Assembly: GCA_029216955.1 (NCBI GenBank)
Contig: JANAVB010004000.1
Coordinates: forward strand, 2,191,025-2,255,024
DNA length: 64,000 bases
Reading direction: 5' to 3'
Source of the DNA: Iris pallida
Lineage: Eukaryota; Streptophyta; Magnoliopsida; Asparagales; Iridaceae
Part shown: one piece after another, positions 31,770-43,494 of the stretch
How the letters are laid out: each line of letters starts with the position of its first letter
Numbering within the stretch: the stretch's first letter is position 1
Position numbers and translations under genes: made by a program
The notes under the pieces: model-generated
What the model was told of the DNA's origin: nothing
Database searches by the model: none
Seen by the model: only the letters and a program-made list of their open reading frames with translations

Positions 31770-34700
31770 TGTCATAGCCATGATATTTTATATATATATA
31801 TATTAATGGTATATTTATAATTATTTATCTTTCAAAATTATCCCCAAAAGAATTTAATTATCAAAAAAAAAAATATTTTTTTTCCCATGGCCCTTATGCA
31901 AATGCCAAATTTGCATTTTTGCACAAAGGGTTATGTGTCTACCATGCATGGGAGACTTGCCATTTGGCATCCTCTCCCATGACATAGCATTAAGGGCATT
32001 TGGGTCACAATGCCTAATTAAAACCTATCTTTATATTAGAGAGAGAGTAAGAATGAAAACCATTCTTCCTCTCATTTTATCCAGGTACATTCATCCCTCT
32101 TCTCCTTCCTTTCCTTCTTCTTTCTTCCCCTTTCTCCTCTTCTTATTACTCCTGCTACTGCTATTACTGTTCCTGCGCTGTGTTACTGCTATTGCTATTT
32201 CTGCTGCTGCTGCCGCTGCGGGGCGCGTAGCCGCCGACCGCCGACCGCCGGCCGCCGGCGCCACGGCTGGCCGGCCAGCACACCCCCCTTCTTCTTCTTC
32301 TTCTTCTCCCCCTCCTTCTCCTCTACATTCTCCCATTTTCCTCCTCTTCCTTTTCAATTTGTTCCAAATAATTCCTAGGTTACTTGGTTAACCCAAATTC
32401 AAATTTTGCCGAGGTTTCTGAATTGGGTTTTGGGGAGATTCTCTAAGGAACACAACTAGAAGCAAGGCTCAAGCAAGGCAAGCCCTCACCCCTTCCTCCT
32501 CTTGAAAAACCTCAATTAGTATAATTTCTGTATTCTTTATTTTGTTTATATATGAATTTCTGAAATTTTGGAAAATTCATCCAAACTTGGGGTATTACTA
32601 AAATGAGTGTTGAAAGTCAATTGATAGAAATACTCATGAATGTGTAAAATCATATACGTGGAAATTGGACACATAAATTTGTTATGGATATATATTTTAG
32701 GGAGAAGTTTAATCATAAAACTTGATATATGTATGTACACACATAGATGTATATGTATGTATGTGTGCCAATACCTTCATGTTAGTATAATTATATCCAA
32801 CATGCATGTAGAAGGTTATGCATATAATAATATATATATATATGCACCTACCTAAAAGTCCTTGTACAAAAATATATATACAATATATCTTTGATAAACC
32901 TTTTCATGTATATGAAAACTTGTCTATTTATCAATTTATTTTTTTATTTTGATTCTGTCCAGATTTTTTTATATAGCTAAAATGGCTCTTAATGTCATGA
33001 AATTACAATAAGGATGACTATTTATGGATATCAAGGTACTATGGTAGCTATATTCACTTTTCAAGTGTAAATTGATATATTCTTTGCATCCTTGAGAAGC
33101 TAAATGTGATTATTAGCAAGTAATGATTTTGACTACCTCCTATTCTAATAATTATGTTCCTACGAATTGAATTGCACTTGCAACCCAAGAATCAGATGCA
33201 TGCGTGTTTGCTAAGGTAAGAAAGTTTTCATTTTTTTTTTTCTTTTTGCATAACTTTATTAATGCGTGGTCCGGTGTTGAGTTGTTCCACCGAAGGGGTC
33301 GGCGTACCCAATATATATATGTTTCCTTATATTTGTTGTTTCTGGAAATATTTTCGGGTCAGCAAATACAAAGGAGACTCTGCCGAAATTTTTAAGAATT
33401 TCCAGAGTGAGCCTCTTTTGTGGAAAACCGGGTCCTTTAGGATTTTGACATTAAAGTCTAGTTCCTAAAACCATCCAACTCCGATCTACATCTTCGGAGG
33501 GATTCTTGGAAATCATTGTCCATATTGATATTTTGGGACTTCCTTATTCCGACTCTTTCTTGGACCATATTAATCTTGGAAAAGCAAATTGTAAATTAGA
33601 TGCGACTTGACTTCTAGGACTCCCGTCTTGGGGATAGTCCTATGATAATTGGAGTCTAGATTAGGTTGCATGGGGTTTTGGGAGAGAAACCTGGATCACA
33701 CCCGGCTGACTTCTTTGCAATATGATTTTACACTTTTCGTACTGATCAGTCCCTGTTACGGTGTTCGTGCGGCCGCGCGATCTTCACCGGGGTGAGGCTT
33801 AGCTCACCTTCTTGTTTTGCAATGGGGCATCTATGCCCTGAGTTTCAGCTCAGATTACCCATTTGCATCTATCACGTGTTTTGCAATGGGGCATCTATGC
33901 CCTGAGTTTCAGCTCAGATTACCCATTTGCATTAAATTCATTAGGCATCTATGCCCTGAGTTTCAGCTCAGACTACTAATGAATGGGTTCGATATTCTTG
34001 GAAAAGTTCAAGTCATACGAACTTCCTTTTATAGCTCATGATTCGATGATTCGAGCCAGAGGATTCAGAACTAACTCATGATGCTATCCTGGTTTAATCA
34101 CATCAATATGTGATAGTACAGACGGCTGGAGAATCTAAGCACCACCCGTTTTGTGCGAGCCTGATCCCGGGCCAATGGGATTATTGTAGAGATGCTAGGC
34201 GTGGGTGTGTGATCCAGAGAGTTTCTCTAAATTGCATTTAGATCTAGAAAGATTGTTTTTGTGTCCTTGTGACATTAATGTGAGAACGATTCGCTTCTTG
34301 ATTAGTATTACATGTATGGACTTTAAAATGATCAAGTTTACTCCATTTTGTATTTACCTGCCTTATCATTCCACCTTCATAACTTGCTCCTTTGACCGAG
34401 GGCTTGCTCATCGTATTGACGACCTAGTTTGTTCACTAGGGACTGAAGCAGATCAGGATGAAGGCCAGGCATACACTGAGGCAGAACTTTATGAATAATG
34501 TAGGACTGAGGGTTGTAGCTTTATTCTGGGAACCGCATAGCTATGTGACTTATGTATTTGAAGAAACATGAATGCAATATGTAAGTTATGTATTTTGAAG
34601 AACAATGAATCCAAAATGTATATGTGTTTGATGATGAGACTTGAATTATGTTGTAACATTTTGGGATAAATGAATGTTATGCTCTTTTGTGGAAAAATTG

Positions 34701-34841
34701 TATTATTTCCTTAACTCTATGCCTATCTAGGACCTTACAGGCGACAATCGCGGGATGCAATTGGGTTCATGTTGTATGGTCGCGTAGCCTGGGGATGTTG
34801 TACGTACTCGGTTCGCCGTATTCTGGGAGCGGGGCGTGACA
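31770..34841 (+). repeat. Gypsy B 5' LTR
   Basis: Starts TGTCATAGCCATGATA and ends GAGCGGGGCGTGACA. It holds a pyrimidine-rich leader and GC-rich stretch (about 32090-32330) and tandem 64-bp units at about 33814-33985. Short ORFs recur identically in both LTRs and are not genes. Confidence 0.93.
33814..33985. repeat. 64-bp tandem units with palindromic core in Gypsy B LTR
   Basis: Two full units start at 33814 and 33878, and a partial third lies at about 33945-33985. Each carries CTGAGTTTCAGCTCAG, with CTGAG arms. The 3' LTR has the same array at about 42459-42630. Confidence 0.85.
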
Positions 34842-34852
34842 CGTCTTTTGGT

Positions 34853-34870
34853 TGGTGGCCCATGCAGGTC
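34853..34870 (+). other. Primer-binding site of Gypsy B (tRNA-Ile)
   Basis: TGGTGGCCCATGCAGGTC starts 12 nt after the 5' LTR. It is identical to the sites of the LARD-like element and of Gypsy C. Confidence 0.82.
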
Positions 34871-35115
34871 CCCTTTAAGGGTAGTGTATAGGTTAAGGAG
34901 ATGGTATAGGTGGATATCGAATATTATCTTAAGGATTTACTTGGACTTCCCTAGGATAGGAATAGATGACAATTGAAGGTTGAACAAAAAAAAAAATCTA
35001 CTAAGGTTTGGGGATATGAATCTTGATCAAAATTTATTTAGAATTTGATGATTTTATTATGGTGATCATTTTATGTCATGGAGTTCTCATTCGAGGAAAT
35101 TTTCGGATATAGGTA

Positions 35116-35445
35116 ATGGCCCAATTCCTGCCGAGCATCTATTGGGACGGGAGCCACCGGACTCATTACGGATACGAGCAGTTTGCTCGGGAGGCTTGGA
35201 AGGTGTCGTCCGACGAAGACCTTCCGGTGAACAGTGTATTTTTCGAGCGCCTACACCCCAGAATCCGTGATGTGGAAGATGGAGCGGAAGTATATTGGAA
35301 AAAGGAACTACGACTTAGGTTCTTCCTTGCGAAGGACGGTCCATCTCCATTTACTCATGGATATGAAGGGACCATTGAGGAATGGGTAGAGGCCAATCCT
35401 TATGATAGGATCCGCGAGATCACCTACATAAAGCTGAGATGGTGA
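35116..35445 (+). CDS. Extra 109-codon ORF between primer site and gag of Gypsy B
   Basis: An intact ORF from ATG 35116 to TGA 35443-35445, read in the same direction as gag-pol. It begins MAQFLPSIYWDGSHRTHYGY and includes EDLPVNSVFFERLHP and a charged WKKELRLRFFLAKDG segment. The product would be soluble and acidic, with no transmembrane segment, zinc knuckle or known retrotransposon domain. The corresponding leader of element C (57216-57308) is far too short to hold it, and I see nothing like it in A. It may be an accessory ORF, a captured host exon, or a chance frame. Its lack of stops beside the broken gag-pol is notable but not proof. Confidence 0.5.
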   Translation: MAQFLPSIYWDGSHRTHYGYEQFAREAWKVSSDEDLPVNSVFFERLHPRIRDVEDGAEVYWKKELRLRFFLAKDGPSPFTHGYEGTIEEWVEANPYDRIREITYIKLRW

Positions 35446-35792
35446 CGCATGACAGTTAGGACTGGGGTAGTTTTTGTCTGCTGCACAGTATTTTGATGGA
35501 TCAGCAGATAGCTTATAGACATGATGTATGGAAGAAAAAGGGAAATTTTGTCTGTTGTACAACATTTTGGAATTACAACAGATGTAAATAGTTTTGTATA
35601 TGGATTAGAGTATAGAAGTTGTAAGGACTTCCTAGTGAAGCATATTGTAACCGTGTTTGTGAAATGAATAAAATATGCTTCTTTTGGTTATGACTTCATA
35701 TATATATTGCAATTATCTTTTCAATCTCCTCTAGTAAATTAAGTCCTCTTTAAATTTTGTATTAAGAGTTTCCAATTCTTAATATATAGGAA

Positions 35793-38700
35793 ATGGCTTC
35801 TCAACCGAGCCCCAATACCTCACAAGTGGAAGCCTCCGGGACACGACCAACTGATGCCTTTGAATTCTTCAAAGGGTCTTGGAGGCCAATACCCAACAAA
35901 TGCAACTTGCCCAAGCCACCTCAACAAAACTACTAGAGAGATTGGATGTCACTCCTACGCAGAAGACGGGGACCCTTTCAGAGTTTAGGACAATCAAGCC
36001 CCCAGAATTCAAAGGAACTGAAACCCCTATGGAAGCAGCACAGTGGATTAGAACCACAGAGGCGTTACTAAAGGGCACGAAGACCCCGCCAAATGACATA
36101 GTTTCACTAGTAAGGATTCAATTAAAAGATGTGGCTGACATATGGTGGAGCTCATTACATCCAGAAGAATCTGATGAAGTTGTGACTTGGGAGAAATTTA
36201 AGGAAGAATTTGAAGAGAGATTCTTTCCCCCAAGTGCCAAGTTGGAGCTGGAAAGGAGATTCCTTCATCTGAAGCAGAACAAGACCTCTGTCGACGAATA
36301 TTCGGCAGAATTTACCAGACTCAGCCGGTATGCTCCAAGCATGGTATCTACAGAGAAGGCGAAGGTAGTCCGGTTCATGGAAGGACTGGATGATAAATTG
36401 AAGATGAAGGTGGCCCCTTACAAATGTCAAACTTATGCTGAAGTGGTCGAAGCTGCAAGAGACCAACAAAGGATGCAAAATGATAAGAACAACGCGAAGA
36501 CTGCAGGGCAAAAGCGGAGTCTGGAAACTGGTTCGGCCCAGGGAAGGACTTCGGGGCAAGGGCAACTAAGGGGTGCCCAGCATGAGCAGAAAAGACCCGT
36601 ACTAAGTTGTTCTTACTGCGGAAGGCCGGGACACACGAAGAATAGTTGCAGAAGACTTCAAGGGAGATGCCTGAAGTGTGGATCTTCCGACCACCAGTTG
36701 AACCAATGCCCTCAAAGCAATAGAAGGCCTGTAGTGCATAATAATGCGCAGGGACAGAGAGCTACAAGTCAAGGATATCAGCAGAGGCATGCCTTCCAGA
36801 ACAATGAGCCCAGGCCTAATGTAACTACAGGATATCAGCAGAGGCCAGTCTTACCATCTCAAGCACATCAATTCCACCAGGCACAGAGGGCTAATCAGAA
36901 CCACAACAACAAGAAGAAGAACAAGAATCACGGCCAAGCCTTTATGATGGATAACAATGAAGCAGGAATACCAGGAGACGTGGTGACAGGTACTATACTT
37001 GCTTCATCTAGTCCTGCATCAGTGCTATTTGATTCTGGGGCTACTCATTCTTTTATATCTGCATCATTCATATCTGAGTATAAAATAGAGACACAACCTC
37101 TAGCTAGAAAATTGAAAATCCTTACGGGCAATGGAATTGTAGAAGTAAGCCGAATTTGTAGAAATTGTCCAATTAAAATGGGAGGAGCAAGCTTCCGAAC
37201 AAAACTATTAGTCTTTCCTATGGACAACTATGATGTAGTATTTGGCATGGATTGGTTAATAGCAACCTCGGCGATTATTGATTGTGGACAAGGAAAAGTA
37301 CAGTTTTCCTTACCCAGTAGGAAGCCGCATGAATTTGTTAGAGCCCAGAAGGAGTTTGTCAAAGAGGAGTTAGAAAAGTTTGAACTAAGGAGTCTCCAGG
37401 GTCAAGTAATAGAGGAATGGCCAAGAGTTGTAGATGAGTTTAAGGATGTATTCCCTAATGAATTACCCGGATTGCCACCGGATAGGGCAGTTGAATTTAG
37501 TATTGATCTAGTTCCTGGAGCAGCCCCTATTGCTAAGAAGATATATCCAATGAATAAGGAGGAATTAGCTGAATTAAATAAACAAATCAAGGAGTTGCTA
37601 GCCAAAGAATTCATTAGACCCAGTGGTTCTCCATGGGGAGCACCTGTACTTTTTGTAAAGAAAAAGGATGGGAGTCTGAGATTGGTAATTGATTATAGAG
37701 CACTGAATGAACTAACAATCAAGAACAAATATCCACTCCCTAGGATCGATGAATTATTCGACCAACTTGGAGGAGCAACTGTATTTTCCAAAATAGATCT
37801 CAGATCAGGCTATCACCAAGTGAAGATTAAGAAAGAAGACATACCAAAGACTGCTTTTAGAACTAGATATGGACATTATGAGTTCCAAGTCATGCCTTTT
37901 GGATTGACAAATGCTCCGGCCATATTCATGGATTTGATGAATAGGATATTCTATTAATATTTGGATAAATTTGTGATCGTGTTCATTGATGACATATTGA
38001 TCTACTCAAAGAACGAGGAGGAGCACGAAGAACATTTGAGGATAGTACTTGAGATTCTGCGACAGGAGAAGTTGTATGGGAAGTTAAGCAAATGTGAATT
38101 TTGGTTAAAAGAAATTCCTTTCTTGGGACACATAGTCAGTGGAGAAGGCATAACAGTAGATCCTAAGAAAATAGAAGCAGTTAAATCATGGCCTACTCCC
38201 AAGAATGTAGCTGAAGTTCGAAGTTTTGTTGGTTTAGCTGGATACTATAGAAGATTCGTGGAGAATTTTTCAAGAATTGTTGAACCGCTTACTAGATTGA
38301 CTCGGAAGAATGAAAAATTTGTTTGGACTGATAAATGTCAAGCAGCATTTGAGGAATTAAAGGAAAGACTTGTCACTGCACCAGTACTAGCTTTACCCTC
38401 AGGATCAGGAGGTTACGAGATTTACAGTGATGCTTCTGGCAAGGGTTTGGGCTGTGTGTTGATGCAGCACGGAAGGGTGATCGCTTATGGCCTCGCGCCA
38501 GTTGAAAAGTTCATGAAAGAAACTACCCAACACATGATCTGGAGTTAGCAGCTGTTGTGTTTGCACTGAAACTATGGAGGCATTACTTGTATGGTGAACA
38601 GATCAAGATTTACACAGATCACAAGAGTTTAAAATACGTGTTCACCCAAAAGGAGTTAAATATGAGGCAACGTAGATGGCTCGAGTTGCTTAAGGATTTT

Positions 38701-40313
38701 GATATGGAGTTGCAGTATCATCCAGGCAAGGCAAACAAAGTGGCAGATGCTTTGAGTAGGAGGCCTGAAGCTTTCTTTATGAACACGCCCAAGGAGATAT
38801 TGGATGATCTCAGAAAAAATGGGGATTGAAGTGATATGCCCAGTTGCAGATGGAATTTGGGAAAGTTTACAAGTTCAATCTTCTTTAGTAGAGAGAATTA
38901 AGGAGGCACAGAAGAAGGATGTGAAGCTGCAGAAATTGTGGAGTCAAACTGAAGCTGGGATACAAACTGGATTGATGAAACATTCTGATGGATCCTTGAG
39001 ATTCGGAAGTCGTTTGTGTGTACCATTTGGAGAACTCCGGACTGAACTGATGTCTGAAGCACATAGTTCTCAGTACTCCATTCATCCTGGGAGTACGAAG
39101 ATGTACCAGGATCTGAGACAAAACTTTTGGTGGCATGGAATGAAGCGGAAAATAGCTAAATTTGTCTCGAAATGTTTAGTATGCCAACAAGTGAAAGCTG
39201 AACACCAAAGGACTGCTGGACTACTGCAACCACTCCCAGTACCTGAATGGAAGTGGGAGCACATTACAATGGATTTTGTATCAGGACTCCCAAGAACACA
39301 AAAAGGTAACAATGCCATCTGGGTGATAGTGGATAGACTTACAAAGTCCGCAAGATTTTTACCCTTTCGAGTCGGACAATCTACGGAGCATCTAGCGGAG
39401 ATGTACATGAAGGAAGTCGTTAGTCACTATGGGGTGCCGGTAAGTATCATCTCTGACAGGGACACTCGGTTCACCTCCAAGTTTTGGAGAAGCTTACAAG
39501 ATAGTCTTGGCAGTCGCCTGAAGTTTAGTTCAGCATATCATCCACAGACCGACGGGCAGTCAGAAAGGATGATACAAATCTTAGAAGATATGCTAAGGGC
39601 ATGCACCCTAGATTTCAGAGGATCATGGGATGATCATCTGCATCTGATAGAATTCTCCTATAATAACAGTTATCAGGCCAGTATCAAGATGGCGCCATTT
39701 GAAGCACTGTATGGGAGGAAGTGCAGATCACCTATATGTTGGGGTGACGTCGGGAGAACGACAACTTCTAGGGCCAGAGTTGGTCACTCAGACAGTAGAC
39801 ATAGTCAAGGCAATCAGAAGTCATCTTCAAGCTGCGCAGGACAGGCACAAGATGTGGGCAGATAAGCATCGGAGAATCTTGAATTTCAAACCTGATGATC
39901 ATGTATTTCTGAAGATCTCACCAACTAAAGGAACCATCCGGTTTGGAACAAGAGGAAAGTTGAGCCCAAGGTATATAGGCCCATTCGACGTCCTGGATCG
40001 AATCGGCGACGTGTCTTACAGATTGGCCTTACCCCCATCCCTAGAAGGAGTCCACGACGTCTTCCATGTATCTCAATTGCGGAAGTATGTGCCAGATCCC
40101 AGTCACATACTGGATCATTCGGAAATCACAGTTGGCCCAACTCTCCGCATTGAACAGAAGCCGGTAGGGATCTTGGATCGGAGGCAGAAGATTCTCAAGA
40201 ACAAGACCATCTCATTGGTTCGAGTATCTTGGGACAAGGATTCACCAGGAGAGTCTACTTGGAAAAGAGAAGATGAGATGCAGCAACTTTACCCCTACCG
40301 CTTTGATGATTAA
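35793..40313 (+). pseudogene. gag-pol: Gypsy B gag-pol with chromodomain, frameshifted
   Basis: Tekay-like polyprotein from ATG 35793 to TAA 40311-40313. Order: Gag capsid (35960-36450, [22 protein letters not shown] core), two knuckles [14 protein letters not shown] and [14 protein letters not shown] (36608-36711), protease FDSGATHSF (37028), RT with [18 protein letters not shown] and FIDDILIYS (37690-38005), RNase H with [14 protein letters not shown] and [13 protein letters not shown], integrase with [41 protein letters not shown] and [11 protein letters not shown], then a C-terminal chromodomain (PVGILDRRQKILKNK, about 40160-40300). Damage: frameshift near 35875, TAA at 37955-37957 within RT, frameshifts near 38490-38550, 38815 and 39755. 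The 37955 stop fits one base change. Confidence 0.93.
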
Positions 40314-40385
40314 GGTACCTTAGCACCTTTCCTATCTTCTCTTACCTTTTCTCATTTCCTTAAATTCCGAGGACGAAATTTTATT

Positions 40386-40398
40386 AAGGTGGGTAGAG
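40386..40398 (+). other. Polypurine tract of Gypsy B
   Basis: AAGGTGGGTAGAG directly precedes the 3' LTR, after the shared CCGAGGACGAAATTTT motif. Confidence 0.8.
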
Positions 40399-43300
40399 TG
40401 TCATAGCCATGATATTTTTATATATATATATATATATATATTAATGGTATATTTATTTAATTATTTATCTTTCAAAATTATCCCCAAAAGAATTTAATTA
40501 TCAAAAAAAAAAATCAATTTTTTTCCCATGGCCCTTAATGCAATGCCAAATTTGCATTTTGCACAAAGGTTATGTGTCTACCATGCATGGGAGACTTGCC
40601 ATTTGGCATCCTCTCCCATGACATAGTATTAAGGGCATTTGGGTCAATGCCTAATTAAAACCTATTCTTTATATTAGAGAGAGAGTAAGAATGAAAACCA
40701 TTCTTCCTCTCATTTTATCCAGGTACATTCATCCCTCTTCTCCTTCCTTTCCTTCTTCTCCTTCCTTCCCCTTTCTCCTCTTCTTATTACTCCTGCTACT
40801 GCTATTACTGTTCCTGCCGCTGCTGTTACTTGCTATTGCTATTTCCGCTGCTGCTGCCGCTGCGGGCGCGCGCAGCCGCCGACCGCCGACCGCCGGCCGC
40901 CGGCGCCACGGCTGGCCGGCCAGCACACCCCCCTTCTTCTTCTTCTTCTTCTCCCCCCTCCTTCTCCTCTACATTCTCCCCTTTTCCTCCTCTTCCTTTT
41001 CAATTTGTTCCAAAATAATTCCTAGGTTACTTGGTTAACCCAAATTCAAATTTTGCCTAGGTTTCTGAATTGGGTTTTGGGGAGATTCTCTAAGGAACAC
41101 AACTAGAAGCAAGGCTCAAGCAAGGCAAGCCCTCACCCCTTCCTCCTCTTGAAAAACCTCAATTAGTATAATTTCTGTATTCTTTATTTGTTTATATATG
41201 AATTTCTGAAATTTTGGAAAATTCATCCAAACTTGGGGTATTACTAAAATGAGTGTTGAAAGTCAATTGATAGAAATACTCATGAATGTGTAAAATCATA
41301 TACGTGGAAATTGGACACATAAATTTGTTATGGATATATATTTTAGGGAGAAGTTTAATCATAAAACTTGATATATGTATGTACACACATAGATGTATAT
41401 GTATGTATGTGTGCCAATACCTTCATGTTAGTATAATTATATCCAACATGCATGTAGAAGGTTATGCATAAAATAATATATATATATGCACCTACCTAAA
41501 AGTCCTTGTATAAAAATATATATACAATATATCTTTGATAAACCTTTTCATGTATATGAAAACTTGTCTATTTATCAATTTATTTTTTATTTTGATTCTG
41601 TCCAGATTTTTTTATATAGCTAAAATGGCTCTTAATGTCATGAAATTACAATAAGGATGACTATTTATGGATATCAAGGTACTATGGTAGCTATATTCAC
41701 TTTTCAAGTGTAAATTGATATATTCTTTGCATCCTTGAGAAGCTAAATGTGATTATTAGCAAGTAATGATGTTTTGACTACCTCCTATTCTAATAATTAT
41801 GTTCCTACGAATTGAATTGCACTTGCAACCCAAGAATCAGATGCATGCGTGTTTGCTAAGATAAGAAAGTTTTCATTTTTTTTTCTTTTTGCATAACTTT
41901 ATTAATGCGTGGTCCGGTGTTGAGTTGTTCCACCGAAGGGGTCGGTGTACCCAATATATATATGTTTTCCTTATATTTGTTGTTTCTGGAAATATTTCCG
42001 GGTCAGCAAATACAAAGGAGACTCTGCCGAAATTTTTAAGAATTTCCAGAGTTAGCCTCTTTTGTGGAAAACCGGGTCCTTTAGGATTTTGACATTAAAG
42101 TCTAGTTCCTAAAACCATCCAACTCCGATCTACATCTTCGGAGGGATTCTTGGAAATCATTTTCCATATTGATATTTTGGGACTTCCTTATTCTGACTCT
42201 TTCTTGGACCATATTAATCTTGGAAAAGCAAATTGTAAATTAGATGCGACTTGACTTCTAGGACTCCCGTCTTGGGGATAGTCCTATGATAATTGGAGTC
42301 TAGATTAGGTTGCATGGGGTTTTGGGAGAGAAACCTGGATCACACCCGGCTGACTTCTTTGTAATATGATTTTACACTTTTCGTACTGATCAGTCCCTGT
42401 TACGGTGTTCGTGCGGCCGCGCGATCTTCACCGGGGTGAGGCTTAGCTCACCTTCTTGTTTTGCAATGGGGCATCTATGTCCTGAGTTTCAGCTCAGATT
42501 ACCCATTTGCATCTATCACGTGTTTTGCAATGGGGCATCTATGCCCTGAGTTTCAGCTCAGATTACCCATTTGCATTAAATTCATTAGGCATCTATGCCC
42601 TGAGTTTCAGCTCAGACTACTAATGAATGGGTTCGATATTCTTGGAAAAGTTCAAGTCATACGAACTTCCTTTTATAGCTCATGATTCGATGATTCGAGC
42701 CAGATGATTCGGAACTAACTCATGATGCTATCCTGGTTTAATCACATCAATATGTGATAGTACAGACGGCTGGAGAATCTAAGCACCACCCGTTTTGTGC
42801 GAGCCTGATCCCGGGCCAATGGGATTATTGTAGAGATGCTAGGCGTGGGTGTGTGATCCAGAGAGTTTCTCTAAATTGCATTTAGGTCTAGAAAGATTGT
42901 TTTTGTGTCCTTGTGACATTAATGTGAGAACGATTCGCTTCTTGATTAGTATTACATGTATGGACTTTAAAATGATCAAGTTTACTCCATTTTGTATTTT
43001 ACCTGCCTTATCATTCCACCTTCATAACTTGCTCCTTTGACCGAGGGCTTGCTCGTCGTATTGACGACCTAGTTCTGTTCACTAGGGACTGAAGCAGATC
43101 AGGATGAAGGCCAGGCATACACTGAGACAGAACTTTATGAATAATGTAGGACTGAGGGTTGTAGCTTTATTCTGGGAACCGCATAGCTATGTGACTTATG
43201 TATTTGAAGAAACATGAATGCAATATGTAAGTTATGTATTTTGAAGAACAATGAATCCAAAATGTATATATGTGTTTGATGATGAGACTTGAATTATGTT

Positions 43301-43489
43301 GTAACATTTTGGGATAAATGAATGTTATGCTCTTTTGTGGAAAAATTGTATTATTTCCTTAACTCAATGCCTATCTAGGACCTTACAGGCGACAATCGCG
43401 GGATGCAATTGGGTTCATGTTGTATGGTCGCGTAGCCTGGGGATGTTGTACGTACTCGGCTCGCCGTATTCTGGGAGCGGGGAGTGATA
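40399..43489 (+). repeat. Gypsy B 3' LTR
   Basis: Starts TGTCATAGCCATGATA; its end is mutated to GAGCGGGGAGTGATA where the 5' copy has GTGACA. It is closely similar to 31770-34841 throughout. Confidence 0.93.
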
Positions 43490-43494
43490 CTCTC

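Larger units (their letters stand above)
31770..43489 (+). mobile_element. Ty3/Gypsy element B (Tekay-like chromovirus), complete
   Basis: An 11.7-kb element inserted in the RT of Copia D. Flanks CTCCC (31765-31769) and CTCTC (43490-43494) are a duplication with one mutation; joining the Copia reading across it restores FMGE-HGYA. LTRs are 31770-34841 (3072 bp) and 40399-43489 (3091 bp). It has a tRNA-Ile primer site, an extra ORF before gag, gag-pol with chromodomain, and a polypurine tract. The LTRs look very similar by eye, so insertion is fairly recent relative to Copia D. Gag-pol carries one nonsense codon and several frameshifts. Confidence 0.93.

Noticed and set aside
32091..32391. Ala/Pro-rich ORFs on both strands, repeated at 40691-41038
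   Set aside because: GC-rich and CT-rich LTR leader of Gypsy B, present in both LTRs with indels that shift the frames.
36155..36565. 136-codon minus-strand ORF
   Set aside because: Shadow of the Gypsy B gag on the opposite strand.
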